Part shown: positions 41,082-50,801 of the stretch, one piece after another
Numbering within the stretch: position 1 is the stretch's first letter
How the letters are laid out: each line of letters begins with the position of its first letter
Origin: Crocinitomicaceae bacterium
GTDB taxonomy: Bacteria > Bacteroidota > Bacteroidia > Flavobacteriales_D > Sanyastnellaceae
NCBI GenBank assembly: GCA_002722795.1
Contig: PBMY01000001.1
Span: 83,330-147,329 of the forward strand
DNA: 64,000 bases
Reading direction: 5' to 3'
The notes under the pieces: generated by a model
Told to the model about the DNA's origin: nothing
Database searches by the model: none
The model's input: only the letters and a program-made list of their open reading frames with translations
Program-made: the position numbers and the translations under genes

Positions 41082-42061
41082 CTGATAATTGCAACATTTC
41101 CTGTTAGCGGTTCAAGGCTAATAGATGGGTGATTTAAATCAATGACGTAATAATAGGTGCCTATTGGAGCATCTTTTCCAGAGTAAGTGCCATCCCAATC
41201 CATGTTTCCAACATGTCTGAAAACCTGTTGTCCCCATCTATCGTAAAGTGTTACAATTGTTCCAGGATAAGCGTCTAGCCCTGTAATATTCCATGTATCG
41301 TTAATGTTGTCTCCATTAGGCGAAAAAGAATTAGGCACATCCACAACAGAACCTACCGTTACAATTACTTGATCAAAATACTCGCAGCTTTCAACAAAAC
41401 CACTAACAGTGAAAATTGTGGTTTGGTCCGGAGTAACATCAACTTGATAAGACGACGGATTGTCTACATATTCAGCAGGCTCCCATTGGTATCCAACATT
41501 TCCATCTCCTCCTAGCACTTCAAGAGAGGCGCTTTCGTCGAAATCTATACTTTGAGGGCAACACGCTTTTATGCTTAAGGGATCTCCTGACACAGTGATT
41601 GCAAGCTCACACGGAGTCGGAACTATACCTGCTTGGTGGCAAAATAACACTAAATAATCGGTGTTGGTATAAAGCTGATCCGTAACAAATGTGATGTCTG
41701 ATGTCACTGTTATGCAATCCGACACAACCGAGAATTGGCTTAAATCACAATAATCAAGTTGGTTTGGCAAAACAACAACCGCCTGAAGTGTTGTGTTAAG
41801 ACAGTCAACATTTTGAAGATTGACCGTTACCCCATTAACTGTGTTTAAGTAGGTCGTATGAAACCTCGCCACAGACCAGGAGTCGCCCGTCAAACAATTT
41901 TCAAGAGGGGTGCCAGAAAAGTCAATGGGACTATAGGCCTCTACTGCTGCAATTTCTCCGCCACACAACGATGTCGGACTATCACACGTTTGCGCAAAGG
42001 AGGCCAAACTCAACATCAACGTAGTCAATAAAGACAAATATGATTTTTGTGTTTGAAGCAT
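41078..42061 (-). CDS. Gliding motility-associated (T9SS type B) C-terminal domain protein
   Basis: VPNSFSPNGDNINDTWNITGLDAYPGTIVTLYDRWGQQVF; 4-nt overlap with PorP/SprF gene. Confidence 0.9.
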   Translation of the reverse strand: MLQTQKSYLSLLTTLMLSLASFAQTCDSPTSLCGGEIAAVEAYSPIDFSGTPLENCLTGDSWSVARFHTTYLNTVNGVTVNLQNVDCLNTTLQAVVVLPNQLDYCDLSQFSVVSDCITVTSDITFVTDQLYTNTDYLVLFCHQAGIVPTPCELAITVSGDPLSIKACCPQSIDFDESASLEVLGGDGNVGYQWEPAEYVDNPSSYQVDVTPDQTTIFTVSGFVESCEYFDQVIVTVGSVVDVPNSFSPNGDNINDTWNITGLDAYPGTIVTLYDRWGQQVFRHVGNMDWDGTYSGKDAPIGTYYYVIDLNHPSISLEPLTGNVAIIR

Positions 42062-42077
42062 TTTCTAAAGTTAAGCG

Positions 42078-42569
42078 TTACTCTTGAGAGAATTTAACTA
42101 AAAGCTCTCCCTTTTCCACAGCGGAATCGGCATTAGCAGGAACGCTTTCAACTGTTGCTGAAACCGATGATTTTATTACGTTTTCCATCTTCATCGCCTC
42201 TAGAACGATTAAAGAGTCGCCTTGTTGTACAACGTCACCTGGTTTTACAAGAACGCTTAAAACTTTACCAGGCATTGGTGCGTACAGCTCAAGGTCTACG
42301 GCAGCATCTCCTGCTGACATACCCATTCTGTCTAGCAAAAGAGCCCTATCGTCTAGAATTTCCACCTCTCTTTCTACACCTGAGATCCTTACAACCATTT
42401 TGCTGTTTTCAGGCCCTTCAACAGCGCTAACTGTGTAGTTTTTGCCTTCAACATTTACTCTATAGCTTCCAGGTCCGACTTGGGTCCAAACCCAGCTTTC
42501 CCTAAGCTCTCGATTTTTATCCTCACTTACCTCAACGACTTTGTCGTCCCAACGAATTTCCATTGCCAT
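42078..42569 (-). CDS. Biotin/lipoyl-containing carboxyl carrier protein
   Basis: APMPGKVLSVLVKPGDVVQQGDSLIVLEAMKMENVIKS. Confidence 0.93.
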   Translation of the reverse strand: MAMEIRWDDKVVEVSEDKNRELRESWVWTQVGPGSYRVNVEGKNYTVSAVEGPENSKMVVRISGVEREVEILDDRALLLDRMGMSAGDAAVDLELYAPMPGKVLSVLVKPGDVVQQGDSLIVLEAMKMENVIKSSVSATVESVPANADSAVEKGELLVKFSQE

Positions 42570-42606
42570 GCCGCAAATTTAATCTCTTTACTACGACCTT
42601 GCGAAT

Positions 42607-43749
42607 ATGTCTGGCATCTACCTCCATGTTCCTTTTTGTAGAACTGCGTGTCACTATTGTGATTTCCACTTTTCTACTTCCATGAAAAACATGGATTCTT
42701 TTGTCGATGCTGTCATTCGTGAGATTCAGATTCGCTCAGGCCAAGCCCCTTGGCACTCTTCTCTTTTTCGCACTCTTTACTTCGGTGGCGGCACCCCATC
42801 AGTTTTGTCTGTAGATCAAGCCCAAAGGATAGTTTCTGCCATTGGAAGTTGCCTGAATAATGAGGGTTCTTGGGCGGAATCAACAATTGAAGTTAACCCG
42901 GAAGATGTTTCTAAAGAGTCATTACGTGGATGGAGAAAGTGTGGTTTTAATAGAATTAGTATAGGCGTGCAATCTTTTGACGACGATCAGCTCAATTGGA
43001 TGAACAGAAAACATTCTGCAGCTGAGGCAATCGAGGCAATATGGTTAGCAAAATCCGAAGGGTTCGAGAAAGTGTCTATCGACCTTATATACGGGATTCC
43101 TCATAGATCTGAAAAAAGTTGGACAGATACTATAGAAAAAGCTTTTTATCTTCCTATTGACCACATCAGCTGTTATGCTCTTACAATTGAGCCCAAAACT
43201 GTATTAGGCGCTAGGGTTAAAAAAGATATAGAAAAAGCGGCTCCTGACAAGCTAATTGAAAATGATTATTCAGAGTTGTGTTTAATGGCGCAACACAATG
43301 GGTTTATACATTATGAGGTCTCGAACTGGGCAAGAAGTGAAGAAAACAAGGCCATACACAACACTTCATATTGGGAGGGTGTTCCTTATTTGGGATTAGG
43401 CGCTGGTGCTCACGGTTTTGACGGGAACCGACGGTATTCACTTGTATCAAATAACTATAAATACATAAGCTCGATAGAATCTAGGGTTCTGCCTGAAAAG
43501 TTTGAAGAGCTCACTGCGCTTGACCGTAGTAACGAAATGCTTATGACCGGATTGAGGACTTCAAACGGTGTGGATTTTGAAGAATTAAAACAGCTTTGGG
43601 GAGTGGATCACATTTTAGACAATGCTAGCGCATGGAAGCGTTGGGTTGAAGCTGGCGCAATAATTCCCGTTGATGAAAACAGATACAGAATTTCAGAGAG
43701 GTGTTGGCTTATTGGCGATTCTATCTCAGCAGATCTTATCTCAATATAA
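42607..43749 (+). CDS. hemW: Radical SAM heme chaperone HemW
   Basis: YLHVPFCRTACHYCDFHFS, YFGGGTPSVL motifs. Confidence 0.93.
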   Translation: MSGIYLHVPFCRTACHYCDFHFSTSMKNMDSFVDAVIREIQIRSGQAPWHSSLFRTLYFGGGTPSVLSVDQAQRIVSAIGSCLNNEGSWAESTIEVNPEDVSKESLRGWRKCGFNRISIGVQSFDDDQLNWMNRKHSAAEAIEAIWLAKSEGFEKVSIDLIYGIPHRSEKSWTDTIEKAFYLPIDHISCYALTIEPKTVLGARVKKDIEKAAPDKLIENDYSELCLMAQHNGFIHYEVSNWARSEENKAIHNTSYWEGVPYLGLGAGAHGFDGNRRYSLVSNNYKYISSIESRVLPEKFEELTALDRSNEMLMTGLRTSNGVDFEELKQLWGVDHILDNASAWKRWVEAGAIIPVDENRYRISERCWLIGDSISADLISI

Positions 43750-46700
43750 TCCTTATTGGAGAATAACCTTCGCCAAGTATTAGAGAATATATTCCTGTTG
43801 AATACCCCTCCAAATCAAGTGTAATTCTTGAGACGCCGGGTTCCTTTTTTGATAATACTAAAGATCCTATTGAGTCATAAAGCGACCACGACGATACGGG
43901 TTTGCTTTTTAAATCAATTATAATCGACCCCTTAGTCGGATTAGGGTATGCAGAGACTTCATTAGACTCAATCTCATCGACGAATACCCAATTAGACTCT
44001 ATTTCTCCTGTTATTTGCGAGCTGCATTCACCATCCTCACTCAATGCTGTTAGTGTAATTGTAAAAGTGCCATCAGATGTATAGAAGTGTTCCGGTGTAG
44101 CGTCTTGATATGACGTTCCATCCCCCATGCTCCAAAGATAAGAACCTGCTCCGGTACTTAAATTAAATATCTCAACATGACCGTTTGATCCGTCCCAAGG
44201 CGATACAACTAAAAAGTCAGCTAAAACCGGTTCTGTTAAATCAAATTGCCCTCTTGGTGTTATTGTGTATCCGTCAACATATGGGGCGTTGTAGTCCCTT
44301 TGCCCGCCTATTCCCGTCACGCCAAAAACTCCAATTGGGGCAGGTTGCCCAAAAAGATTGGTGTTTGCATCTATTCTCATAATCAAATCTTGTGATCCAA
44401 AAGTAATTGCAACCTCAAAACCTGGAGTTGAGTTAGTCCATTGGTTTGGGTCGACAAGCTCCACGCATTTTAGTTTTACCATTCTCGACTCGGTCTGCTC
44501 GTCCATCTCAGCGACAAGAGACGGTGTCTCGGTATCGAAACCACTACCCTCGTAGATAAGTGTGTCAAGCCTAATTTGGGCAAGCCCTAAGTATTGATCT
44601 ATTACTCCTCTAACCCTAACACTGTCGCCTTCTTCAACATCGTAGCCAAAATCACTAACGGGGCTAAATGCGTTTATTCCATTCGTTTCATCAATAAGTG
44701 TAAACTGTAGCCCGCTTGGGTAATCATTCCATCCATGTACTATGCCTCTAAGCTCGCAGGCCGTGTCAATACTGTCCAAAACGCCTTGGATGTTGGTGCC
44801 TCTAACTTGGTTAATTTGGTATACTGGGTATTCTAAATCTGATGGTAAAATGTGAACTACAACTGTGTCGATTCCCAATTCAGCTTCTCCTGAAACAGCA
44901 CTCAAAGCAAGCAGAACATCCTCTTGAAGCTCTGGGTCTTCTTCATCAATTGCAGTGAATGTGAACGTTTGTTGGTTTAATAACCCCATGTCAAAATTGA
45001 ATTCTAGAGGAAAAACATCCGGATAGTCTATGCCTATTGTTGCGTCACCTCCTACAACACTTACCTGCATTACTACATCTTCAAGAGGGTAGGTTGGAGA
45101 CATGCTTACCTCTACTCCTCCGCCTTCAAACACATATAGTTCAGGAGAGTCAAAACCTATTTGCATCGTACCTAATCCACCACAAGTTGCCGTGTGAGAT
45201 CCAAGAAAATCAAATGTGTCTTGGGGGTAGCTGTCCCATTGTGTCATTCCCTCAGCCCAATCTGTGGTTCCGTGACCAATGTTGGGCTTTCTTACAAGGG
45301 TGAATTCTGCCATAGCTCCTCCAGAAGTTACTGTCCAAGGCTGGCCTGGGTCTTCACCAATAATCCCCATTATATCAATAGGCTCGCTGTTTTTCAAGAG
45401 TACAATCGCGTCGTTTCCATTGTACCAGGTGACTTGACTAAGGGTGGTCGAAAGGTTTTGGATTAGCGGTGTTGCTTGACTGTTTCCAATTACAAAAACC
45501 TCACCCGGCAAAAGTTGGCCTTCTAATTCTAGTTGCTGTGTGGGGTCCGTTGCTCCATTATTATAAACTTCAACCGAATATGGCTCAAGATTTATTGTAA
45601 TAGAGGAGGGGTTGTGAATTTCAATCGCCTTGTTGTGGCTGTCTCCCTCAACGTATTCTGAAATAATCAAGTCGTCACAAAGTCCCGCATCACCACATTG
45701 CAAAACAGTCACCTCTAATGCAGAAACCCCAACACTATCACACTCTATTGCAGACGCTCCAAATACTAACGCTCCTTGGTCTACGGTAGTCGAATCAAGT
45801 TCCCCCTGGGTGCTTACTCCCCAAATATGATAAACGTCAGCCCCAAGGTCTGTAAAATCATAATAGGGTTGTGTCGTAGTCGCCAAAATAGTGTTTGATT
45901 CGTCACAAATTGCAAATAGAAAATCATCCTCAACCGCCTCGCTGTAATATCCAAAAGGAACAAACGTTCCCTCATCAGAAAGGCAAACTAAGACTTCGTT
46001 AGATCCGCTTGCATCGAGCATCGTTCCGCCATCACATGCAGGGGTTTCACAAGTCATTGCAAATATTAAATACGGCTCATTTGAAATACTAAAGCAACCC
46101 TCCCCTGTTACGTTTTCTAACAATTCTCCCTGCTCTATAGATGTTGGGTCAAGTGGTGTGTCATGAGAAATGGCAATAACCTCAAACTCACCATCGCCAA
46201 GGTTTTGGAAATTAATCGCAGGACCATTTGCGCTTGCCACAACCTCGCCTGTAGATGGGTCTACAACTAGGAGCGTTAGTTGAGCAAACGGCGCGTCAGA
46301 AAAGTGTATAAATGTTGCAATTGCTGGGCCTTGGTCTGTACAAAGAGTGTCGTTTATTAGGTTAGTTAATTCTAGGTGTCCTCCATCACAAGCAAGGATG
46401 TTCGTAAACCCTTGGGTTGGCGCTTGAAGCTGGTAGCTGTTTACGTCAAAAACTTCACCGCCATCGGGGATTCTAGCAAGTGAGTGTCCTTGGGGGTTAT
46501 CCTCTAGTCCTTCGTGTATCATCACGCTTCCTTCTGGCATTAAAGCGTCAAGCAATACGCTTGCTTGTGGGTTGTTAGCTGAGGTGTTTCCATAAACTAA
46601 GGCGTCTACTATATCGTCGGTTGGAGGAGCTTCGTTAGTCGGCACCTGAAAAGACTCTATCTCATATAAAACCACAGCTGCAATTGTGGGATTCAATTCA

Positions 46701-46996
46701 ATGGGAAATTGGGCAAACCCGTCTTCATCCAAATACTCCATATTCAAATCGATAGTGTAGTAAACAATTGGCTCATACTCTCCGCCTCCTAAAAAGCTAC
46801 TGCTTACTAGCGCCAAAGTGTATCCTCCTAGGCTTTCCCCTGGGGCGCCGTAGAGCTCTACAAATTGCTCCCCCTCCCCTACTGTTGCGTCTATTTCATT
46901 AATTACAAGCCCTTGTGTGGATACAATCAATGGGGCGCAAATAATGGCAACAAAAGCCATTAACAAATTCTTTAAATTATTAAATCTATTGGTCAT
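43736..46996 (-). CDS. Lamin-tail-domain protein with T9SS type A sorting domain
   Basis: GLVINEIDATVGEGEQFVELYG; CDDLIISEYVEGDSHNKAIEIHNPS; C-term SNEVSAYPNPTKGSIII. Confidence 0.88.
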   Translation of the reverse strand: MTNRFNNLKNLLMAFVAIICAPLIVSTQGLVINEIDATVGEGEQFVELYGAPGESLGGYTLALVSSSFLGGGEYEPIVYYTIDLNMEYLDEDGFAQFPIELNPTIAAVVLYEIESFQVPTNEAPPTDDIVDALVYGNTSANNPQASVLLDALMPEGSVMIHEGLEDNPQGHSLARIPDGGEVFDVNSYQLQAPTQGFTNILACDGGHLELTNLINDTLCTDQGPAIATFIHFSDAPFAQLTLLVVDPSTGEVVASANGPAINFQNLGDGEFEVIAISHDTPLDPTSIEQGELLENVTGEGCFSISNEPYLIFAMTCETPACDGGTMLDASGSNEVLVCLSDEGTFVPFGYYSEAVEDDFLFAICDESNTILATTTQPYYDFTDLGADVYHIWGVSTQGELDSTTVDQGALVFGASAIECDSVGVSALEVTVLQCGDAGLCDDLIISEYVEGDSHNKAIEIHNPSSITINLEPYSVEVYNNGATDPTQQLELEGQLLPGEVFVIGNSQATPLIQNLSTTLSQVTWYNGNDAIVLLKNSEPIDIMGIIGEDPGQPWTVTSGGAMAEFTLVRKPNIGHGTTDWAEGMTQWDSYPQDTFDFLGSHTATCGGLGTMQIGFDSPELYVFEGGGVEVSMSPTYPLEDVVMQVSVVGGDATIGIDYPDVFPLEFNFDMGLLNQQTFTFTAIDEEDPELQEDVLLALSAVSGEAELGIDTVVVHILPSDLEYPVYQINQVRGTNIQGVLDSIDTACELRGIVHGWNDYPSGLQFTLIDETNGINAFSPVSDFGYDVEEGDSVRVRGVIDQYLGLAQIRLDTLIYEGSGFDTETPSLVAEMDEQTESRMVKLKCVELVDPNQWTNSTPGFEVAITFGSQDLIMRIDANTNLFGQPAPIGVFGVTGIGGQRDYNAPYVDGYTITPRGQFDLTEPVLADFLVVSPWDGSNGHVEIFNLSTGAGSYLWSMGDGTSYQDATPEHFYTSDGTFTITLTALSEDGECSSQITGEIESNWVFVDEIESNEVSAYPNPTKGSIIIDLKSKPVSSWSLYDSIGSLVLSKKEPGVSRITLDLEGYSTGIYSLILGEGYSPIRIILR

Positions 46997-47048
46997 TTTA
47001 AAGTTTTTACTTCCTGTAGCACAAGGTACGTACCTTTACATATTCAAA

Positions 47049-50000
47049 ATGACTCAAATCTCGCTCATAGAAAAGTTAGATGACTTCATCCGTAAATACT
47101 ATAGAAACAAGTGTTTAAAGGGTGTGTTAATATCTCTTGGGCTTTTGGCTGGGGGGTTGTTGTGTGTGAGTGTTGCCGAACATTTTGGGAATTTTGGAAC
47201 TTCTGTCAGAACGGCTTTGTTCTATTTAGTTTTAATCTCTAGCGCAAGTCTTCTTTATTATTTAGTCTTTTCACCTCTTTTAAAACTCGCTAAGCTAGGC
47301 TCAATAATTAGCCACGAATACGCTAGTCAAATCATTGGGCGTCATTTTCCCGATATAAAAGACAAACTATTAAACACCCTTCAGCTTCAAGACCAAACAA
47401 AAAACTCGCCGAACGATGCTCTGCTTCTTGCAAGTATTGAAAAGCGTACTGAAGAGCTCAGGCCCGTTCATTTCGCAAGTGCCATAGATCTAAGCGCAAA
47501 CTTGGTTTATCTTAAGTACTCATCTGTGCCGCTTGCCATAATTGTAGCTATCCTTTTGTGGTCGCCGTCCATGATTTCTGAGCCGGCAGAGCGAATCATA
47601 CAGCACAGAAGCGCATTTGAAGCGACTGCTCCTTTCAGGTTCGAGGTTCTTTCGTCTCCGCTTACTGTGCCTAGGGGAGGTGATTTTGATTTTTCAGTTA
47701 AGGTCATTGGTGACGCTGTCCCTTCCACTCTTTATTTGGTTGATCGCGGAGGGCGCTATAGAATGGAGCGTGTAAATGGTGATGTGTACCGCTTTTCTTT
47801 TACAAATGTTGACTCCAATATCGAGTTTCACTGCTCTTCTGGGGGGTGGGGCTCCCCTACTTATAAGCTTTTAGCGCTCCCTGTCCCAAATGTTGCTGAA
47901 TATTCAATCGTTGCTACACCTCCTGCCTACACTGGTTTAGATATAATCAACCAAACCAATCATGGAGACCTTATTATACCAGAGGGCTCAACTATTTCAT
48001 GGGAGTGTCGTGTTGTTGATTCAGAATCTTTAGATTTTAGGTTTGGCGATTCTCTTGTCGTGGGTGAGCCGGTTCTTGGAGGTTTATTTAGAGCTTCTTG
48101 GAGAGCTAGATCTTCGACCCCTTATTGGTTAATCCCATCTAACAGAGACCTTGGCGCTGTTGATTCTTTGCGTTTTTCACTTGGGGTTGTGTCGGACACT
48201 AGGCCCACAATAAAAGTCTTAGAGGCTGAGGACTCAATTAGTAGAGGACTCCGATATTTCTCAGGAAACTGTAGTGATGATTACGGGTTTACAAAGCTCG
48301 TTTTTGCCTATAAGAAGCCCACAGAAAATGAGGTTACTAAAATTGAGCTAAACAGGCCTACTGGCAAGTCTGACGTGTTTTATCACACGTGGAACCTTGA
48401 AGATATTAGCCTCTCCCCTGGCCAATCAATAGAATATTGGTTTGAGGTTTGGGATAACGATAGGATAAATGGCGCAAAGTCTTCGAAGACATCAACGAAA
48501 ATCTTTTCTGTACCATCAGAAGATGAACTCAAAGGAGAAAGAGATTCAGCAAACGAAGAAATTGAGTCTTCAATTGAAGACGCTGTTAAAAAGGCGGCTG
48601 AGTTGCGAGATGAAATTGATTCTTTTAAAGAACGTTTGAGAGAAGAACGTGAGCTAGATTGGAAAGATAAAAGGGCGTTGGAAAACCTTTTAGAGCTGCA
48701 AGAAGACCTTAAAAAGACGCTTGATTCTATCAATCAGAATAATGAAAACAAAAACTCTAGGTTAAACGAGTTTTCTAAACAAGAAGAGAGAATTCTAGAC
48801 AAGCAAGAGGAGCTTCAAAAGTTAATGGAGGACGTTATGTCTGATGAGCTTAAGGAGTTGTACGAAAAGATGCAAGAGTTAATGAAGGAAATGAACCCTG
48901 ACGACCTTCAAGAACAAATGGACCACATGGATGTTGGGCAAGAGGCTCTAGAAAAAGAGCTTGACAGGGCTCTAGAGCAGTTTAAACAACTCGAGTGGGA
49001 GATTAAAATGGAAGAGGTTGTTGACGAATTGAAAAAACTGGAAGAAAAGCAGCGCGATTTGGCCTCAAAAACAGAAGCGGGAGAAAAAACTTCAGAGGAA
49101 TTAAAAAAAGAGCAGAATAAGCTGAATGAAGAGTTTGAAGATCTGCAAAAAGACCTAGAAGACCTTCGTAAAAAGAACGATGAGCTAAAGAATCCAAACA
49201 GCATGATGGACTCAACGTCAGAGGAACAGTCTATCAAAGAGTCTCAGCAAAAAAGCTCAGAGCAGTTAGGAAACAACAAAAATAAAAAAGCTGCAGAGGA
49301 GCAAAAGAAGGCTGCAGATGAGATGAAGGAGATGGCTCAGCGTATGGAAAGCATGATGTCTCAAGAGGAAGAGGAAAGCCTCGAAGAAGACATGGATGCT
49401 CTAAGGGCGCTTTTAGAAAACATCATTTCTTTAAGTTTTGATGAAGAATCGTTGATGCATGAAATTGTAAGGACTGATTCGCAAGATCCACGTTATATAG
49501 ATTTGGGTCAAGCCCAAAGAAACCTAAAGGATGACGCTAGGCTTGTTGAAGACTCTTTGTTTGCCCTAAGTATGAGGGTAAGGCAAATTGCCGGCGCGGT
49601 AAACCGTGAAATTGGTTTGGTTAACCACCATATGGAAAAGGCGCTTGGTGGTTTTGGCAATAGAGAAAGCTCAATGATTGCAATGAACCAGCAGTATGTG
49701 ATGACTTCATTCAACAACCTTGCTCTTTTGCTTGATGAGGCGCTTAAGGAAATGCAAAACAAGCAAGAGTGCAACAACCCAGGGACGGGGAATTGTAATA
49801 AACCTGGTGGTTCGGGTAGTAAGCCGTCTTCGGCCAAGGCTGGCGATATAAAAAAGATGCAAAAAGCGCTTGGAAAGAAGCTTCAGGAAATGAAGGAGAA
49901 AATGGGTGAAGGTGCAAATAAAGGAGAGTCTCAAAAACGTGGTGGACAAATGAGCAAGCAGTTGGCTGAAATGGCAGCTCAACAAGCAGCTTTAAGAGAA

Positions 50001-50378
50001 TTGGCTAAAAAGCGAGCTCAAGAACTTAACGAAGACGGGTCGGGAAATGGGGATGAAATGAAGAAAATAGCTGAGGAGATGGAGAAGCTTGAAAAAGACC
50101 TAACAAATAAACTTATTGATATTGGAACTATTGATAGGCAGCGAGAAATTATTACACGGTTATTAGAGGCTGAAGAGGCTGATAGGATTCGAGGAGAAAA
50201 GGATGAAAGAAAATCAAGGGTTGGTAATCAGGGGTTACACCCAAACGACCCACAAAACACTGATTATCTGAAAGATCGGGCTAATGAGATCGAGCTTTTA
50301 AAAACTATCCCCGCTGACCTCTCCCCTTATTACAGAGATAAAGTTGACGTGTATTTTAACCAACCAGAACCTAAATGA
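47049..50378 (+). CDS. DUF4175-family membrane/coiled-coil protein
   Basis: N-terminal TMs, long Glu/Lys coiled coil, Gly/Pro linker; characteristic Bacteroidota DUF4175 architecture next to ybeY. Confidence 0.75.
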   Translation: MTQISLIEKLDDFIRKYYRNKCLKGVLISLGLLAGGLLCVSVAEHFGNFGTSVRTALFYLVLISSASLLYYLVFSPLLKLAKLGSIISHEYASQIIGRHFPDIKDKLLNTLQLQDQTKNSPNDALLLASIEKRTEELRPVHFASAIDLSANLVYLKYSSVPLAIIVAILLWSPSMISEPAERIIQHRSAFEATAPFRFEVLSSPLTVPRGGDFDFSVKVIGDAVPSTLYLVDRGGRYRMERVNGDVYRFSFTNVDSNIEFHCSSGGWGSPTYKLLALPVPNVAEYSIVATPPAYTGLDIINQTNHGDLIIPEGSTISWECRVVDSESLDFRFGDSLVVGEPVLGGLFRASWRARSSTPYWLIPSNRDLGAVDSLRFSLGVVSDTRPTIKVLEAEDSISRGLRYFSGNCSDDYGFTKLVFAYKKPTENEVTKIELNRPTGKSDVFYHTWNLEDISLSPGQSIEYWFEVWDNDRINGAKSSKTSTKIFSVPSEDELKGERDSANEEIESSIEDAVKKAAELRDEIDSFKERLREERELDWKDKRALENLLELQEDLKKTLDSINQNNENKNSRLNEFSKQEERILDKQEELQKLMEDVMSDELKELYEKMQELMKEMNPDDLQEQMDHMDVGQEALEKELDRALEQFKQLEWEIKMEEVVDELKKLEEKQRDLASKTEAGEKTSEELKKEQNKLNEEFEDLQKDLEDLRKKNDELKNPNSMMDSTSEEQSIKESQQKSSEQLGNNKNKKAAEEQKKAADEMKEMAQRMESMMSQEEEESLEEDMDALRALLENIISLSFDEESLMHEIVRTDSQDPRYIDLGQAQRNLKDDARLVEDSLFALSMRVRQIAGAVNREIGLVNHHMEKALGGFGNRESSMIAMNQQYVMTSFNNLALLLDEALKEMQNKQECNNPGTGNCNKPGGSGSKPSSAKAGDIKKMQKALGKKLQEMKEKMGEGANKGESQKRGGQMSKQLAEMAAQQAALRELAKKRAQELNEDGSGNGDEMKKIAEEMEKLEKDLTNKLIDIGTIDRQREIITRLLEAEEADRIRGEKDERKSRVGNQGLHPNDPQNTDYLKDRANEIELLKTIPADLSPYYRDKVDVYFNQPEPK

Positions 50379-50797
50379 TTTTTTTTAGAGAGGCAGATGT
50401 AAACTGCTCTGTTTTGAGCAAAAAAAAGGTTGGGCGCTGGTTAAAAACCGTTGTTGAGTCACACAAAAAACAGCTTGGTGAGGTTTGTGTGGTCTCTTGC
50501 TCTGATGAGCATTTATTAGAAATAAACAAGATACACTTAAATCACGACTGTTACACTGATATTATCTCGTTCGATTATACCGAGGGTGATGTTGTAAGCG
50601 GAGATTTAATGATCTCTTTTGATCGTGTAAGAGAAAACGCGATAGAAAACGGGATTGGTTTCCAAGACGAGCTTAGGCGTGTAATGGTGCATGGGTGTTT
50701 GCATCTTTGTGGTTTTAACGACAAAACCAATGTTGAGGCTTTAAAAATGAGGAAAGAAGAAAATAAAGCGTTAGAAAAGTTCCACGTGGAACTCTAG
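50375..50797 (+). CDS. ybeY: Endoribonuclease YbeY
   Basis: NHDCYTDIISFDY, GDLMISFDRV, VMVHGCLHLCGFNDK motifs. Confidence 0.93.
   Translation: MIFFREADVNCSVLSKKKVGRWLKTVVESHKKQLGEVCVVSCSDEHLLEINKIHLNHDCYTDIISFDYTEGDVVSGDLMISFDRVRENAIENGIGFQDELRRVMVHGCLHLCGFNDKTNVEALKMRKEENKALEKFHVEL
50779..50792. promoter_or_regulatory. parS-like centromere palindrome (copy 1)
   Basis: GTTCCACGTGGAAC (16-bp palindrome AGTTCCACGTGGAACT) at the 3' end of ybeY. Confidence 0.6.
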
Positions 50798-50801
50798 GAA
50801 A

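Noticed and set aside
46917-47048. N-terminal 44-aa extension of the DUF4175 ORF overlapping the LTD gene
   Set aside because: The overlap is with another gene's start; MTQISLIEKLDDFIRKYYR at 47049 is a much better start.
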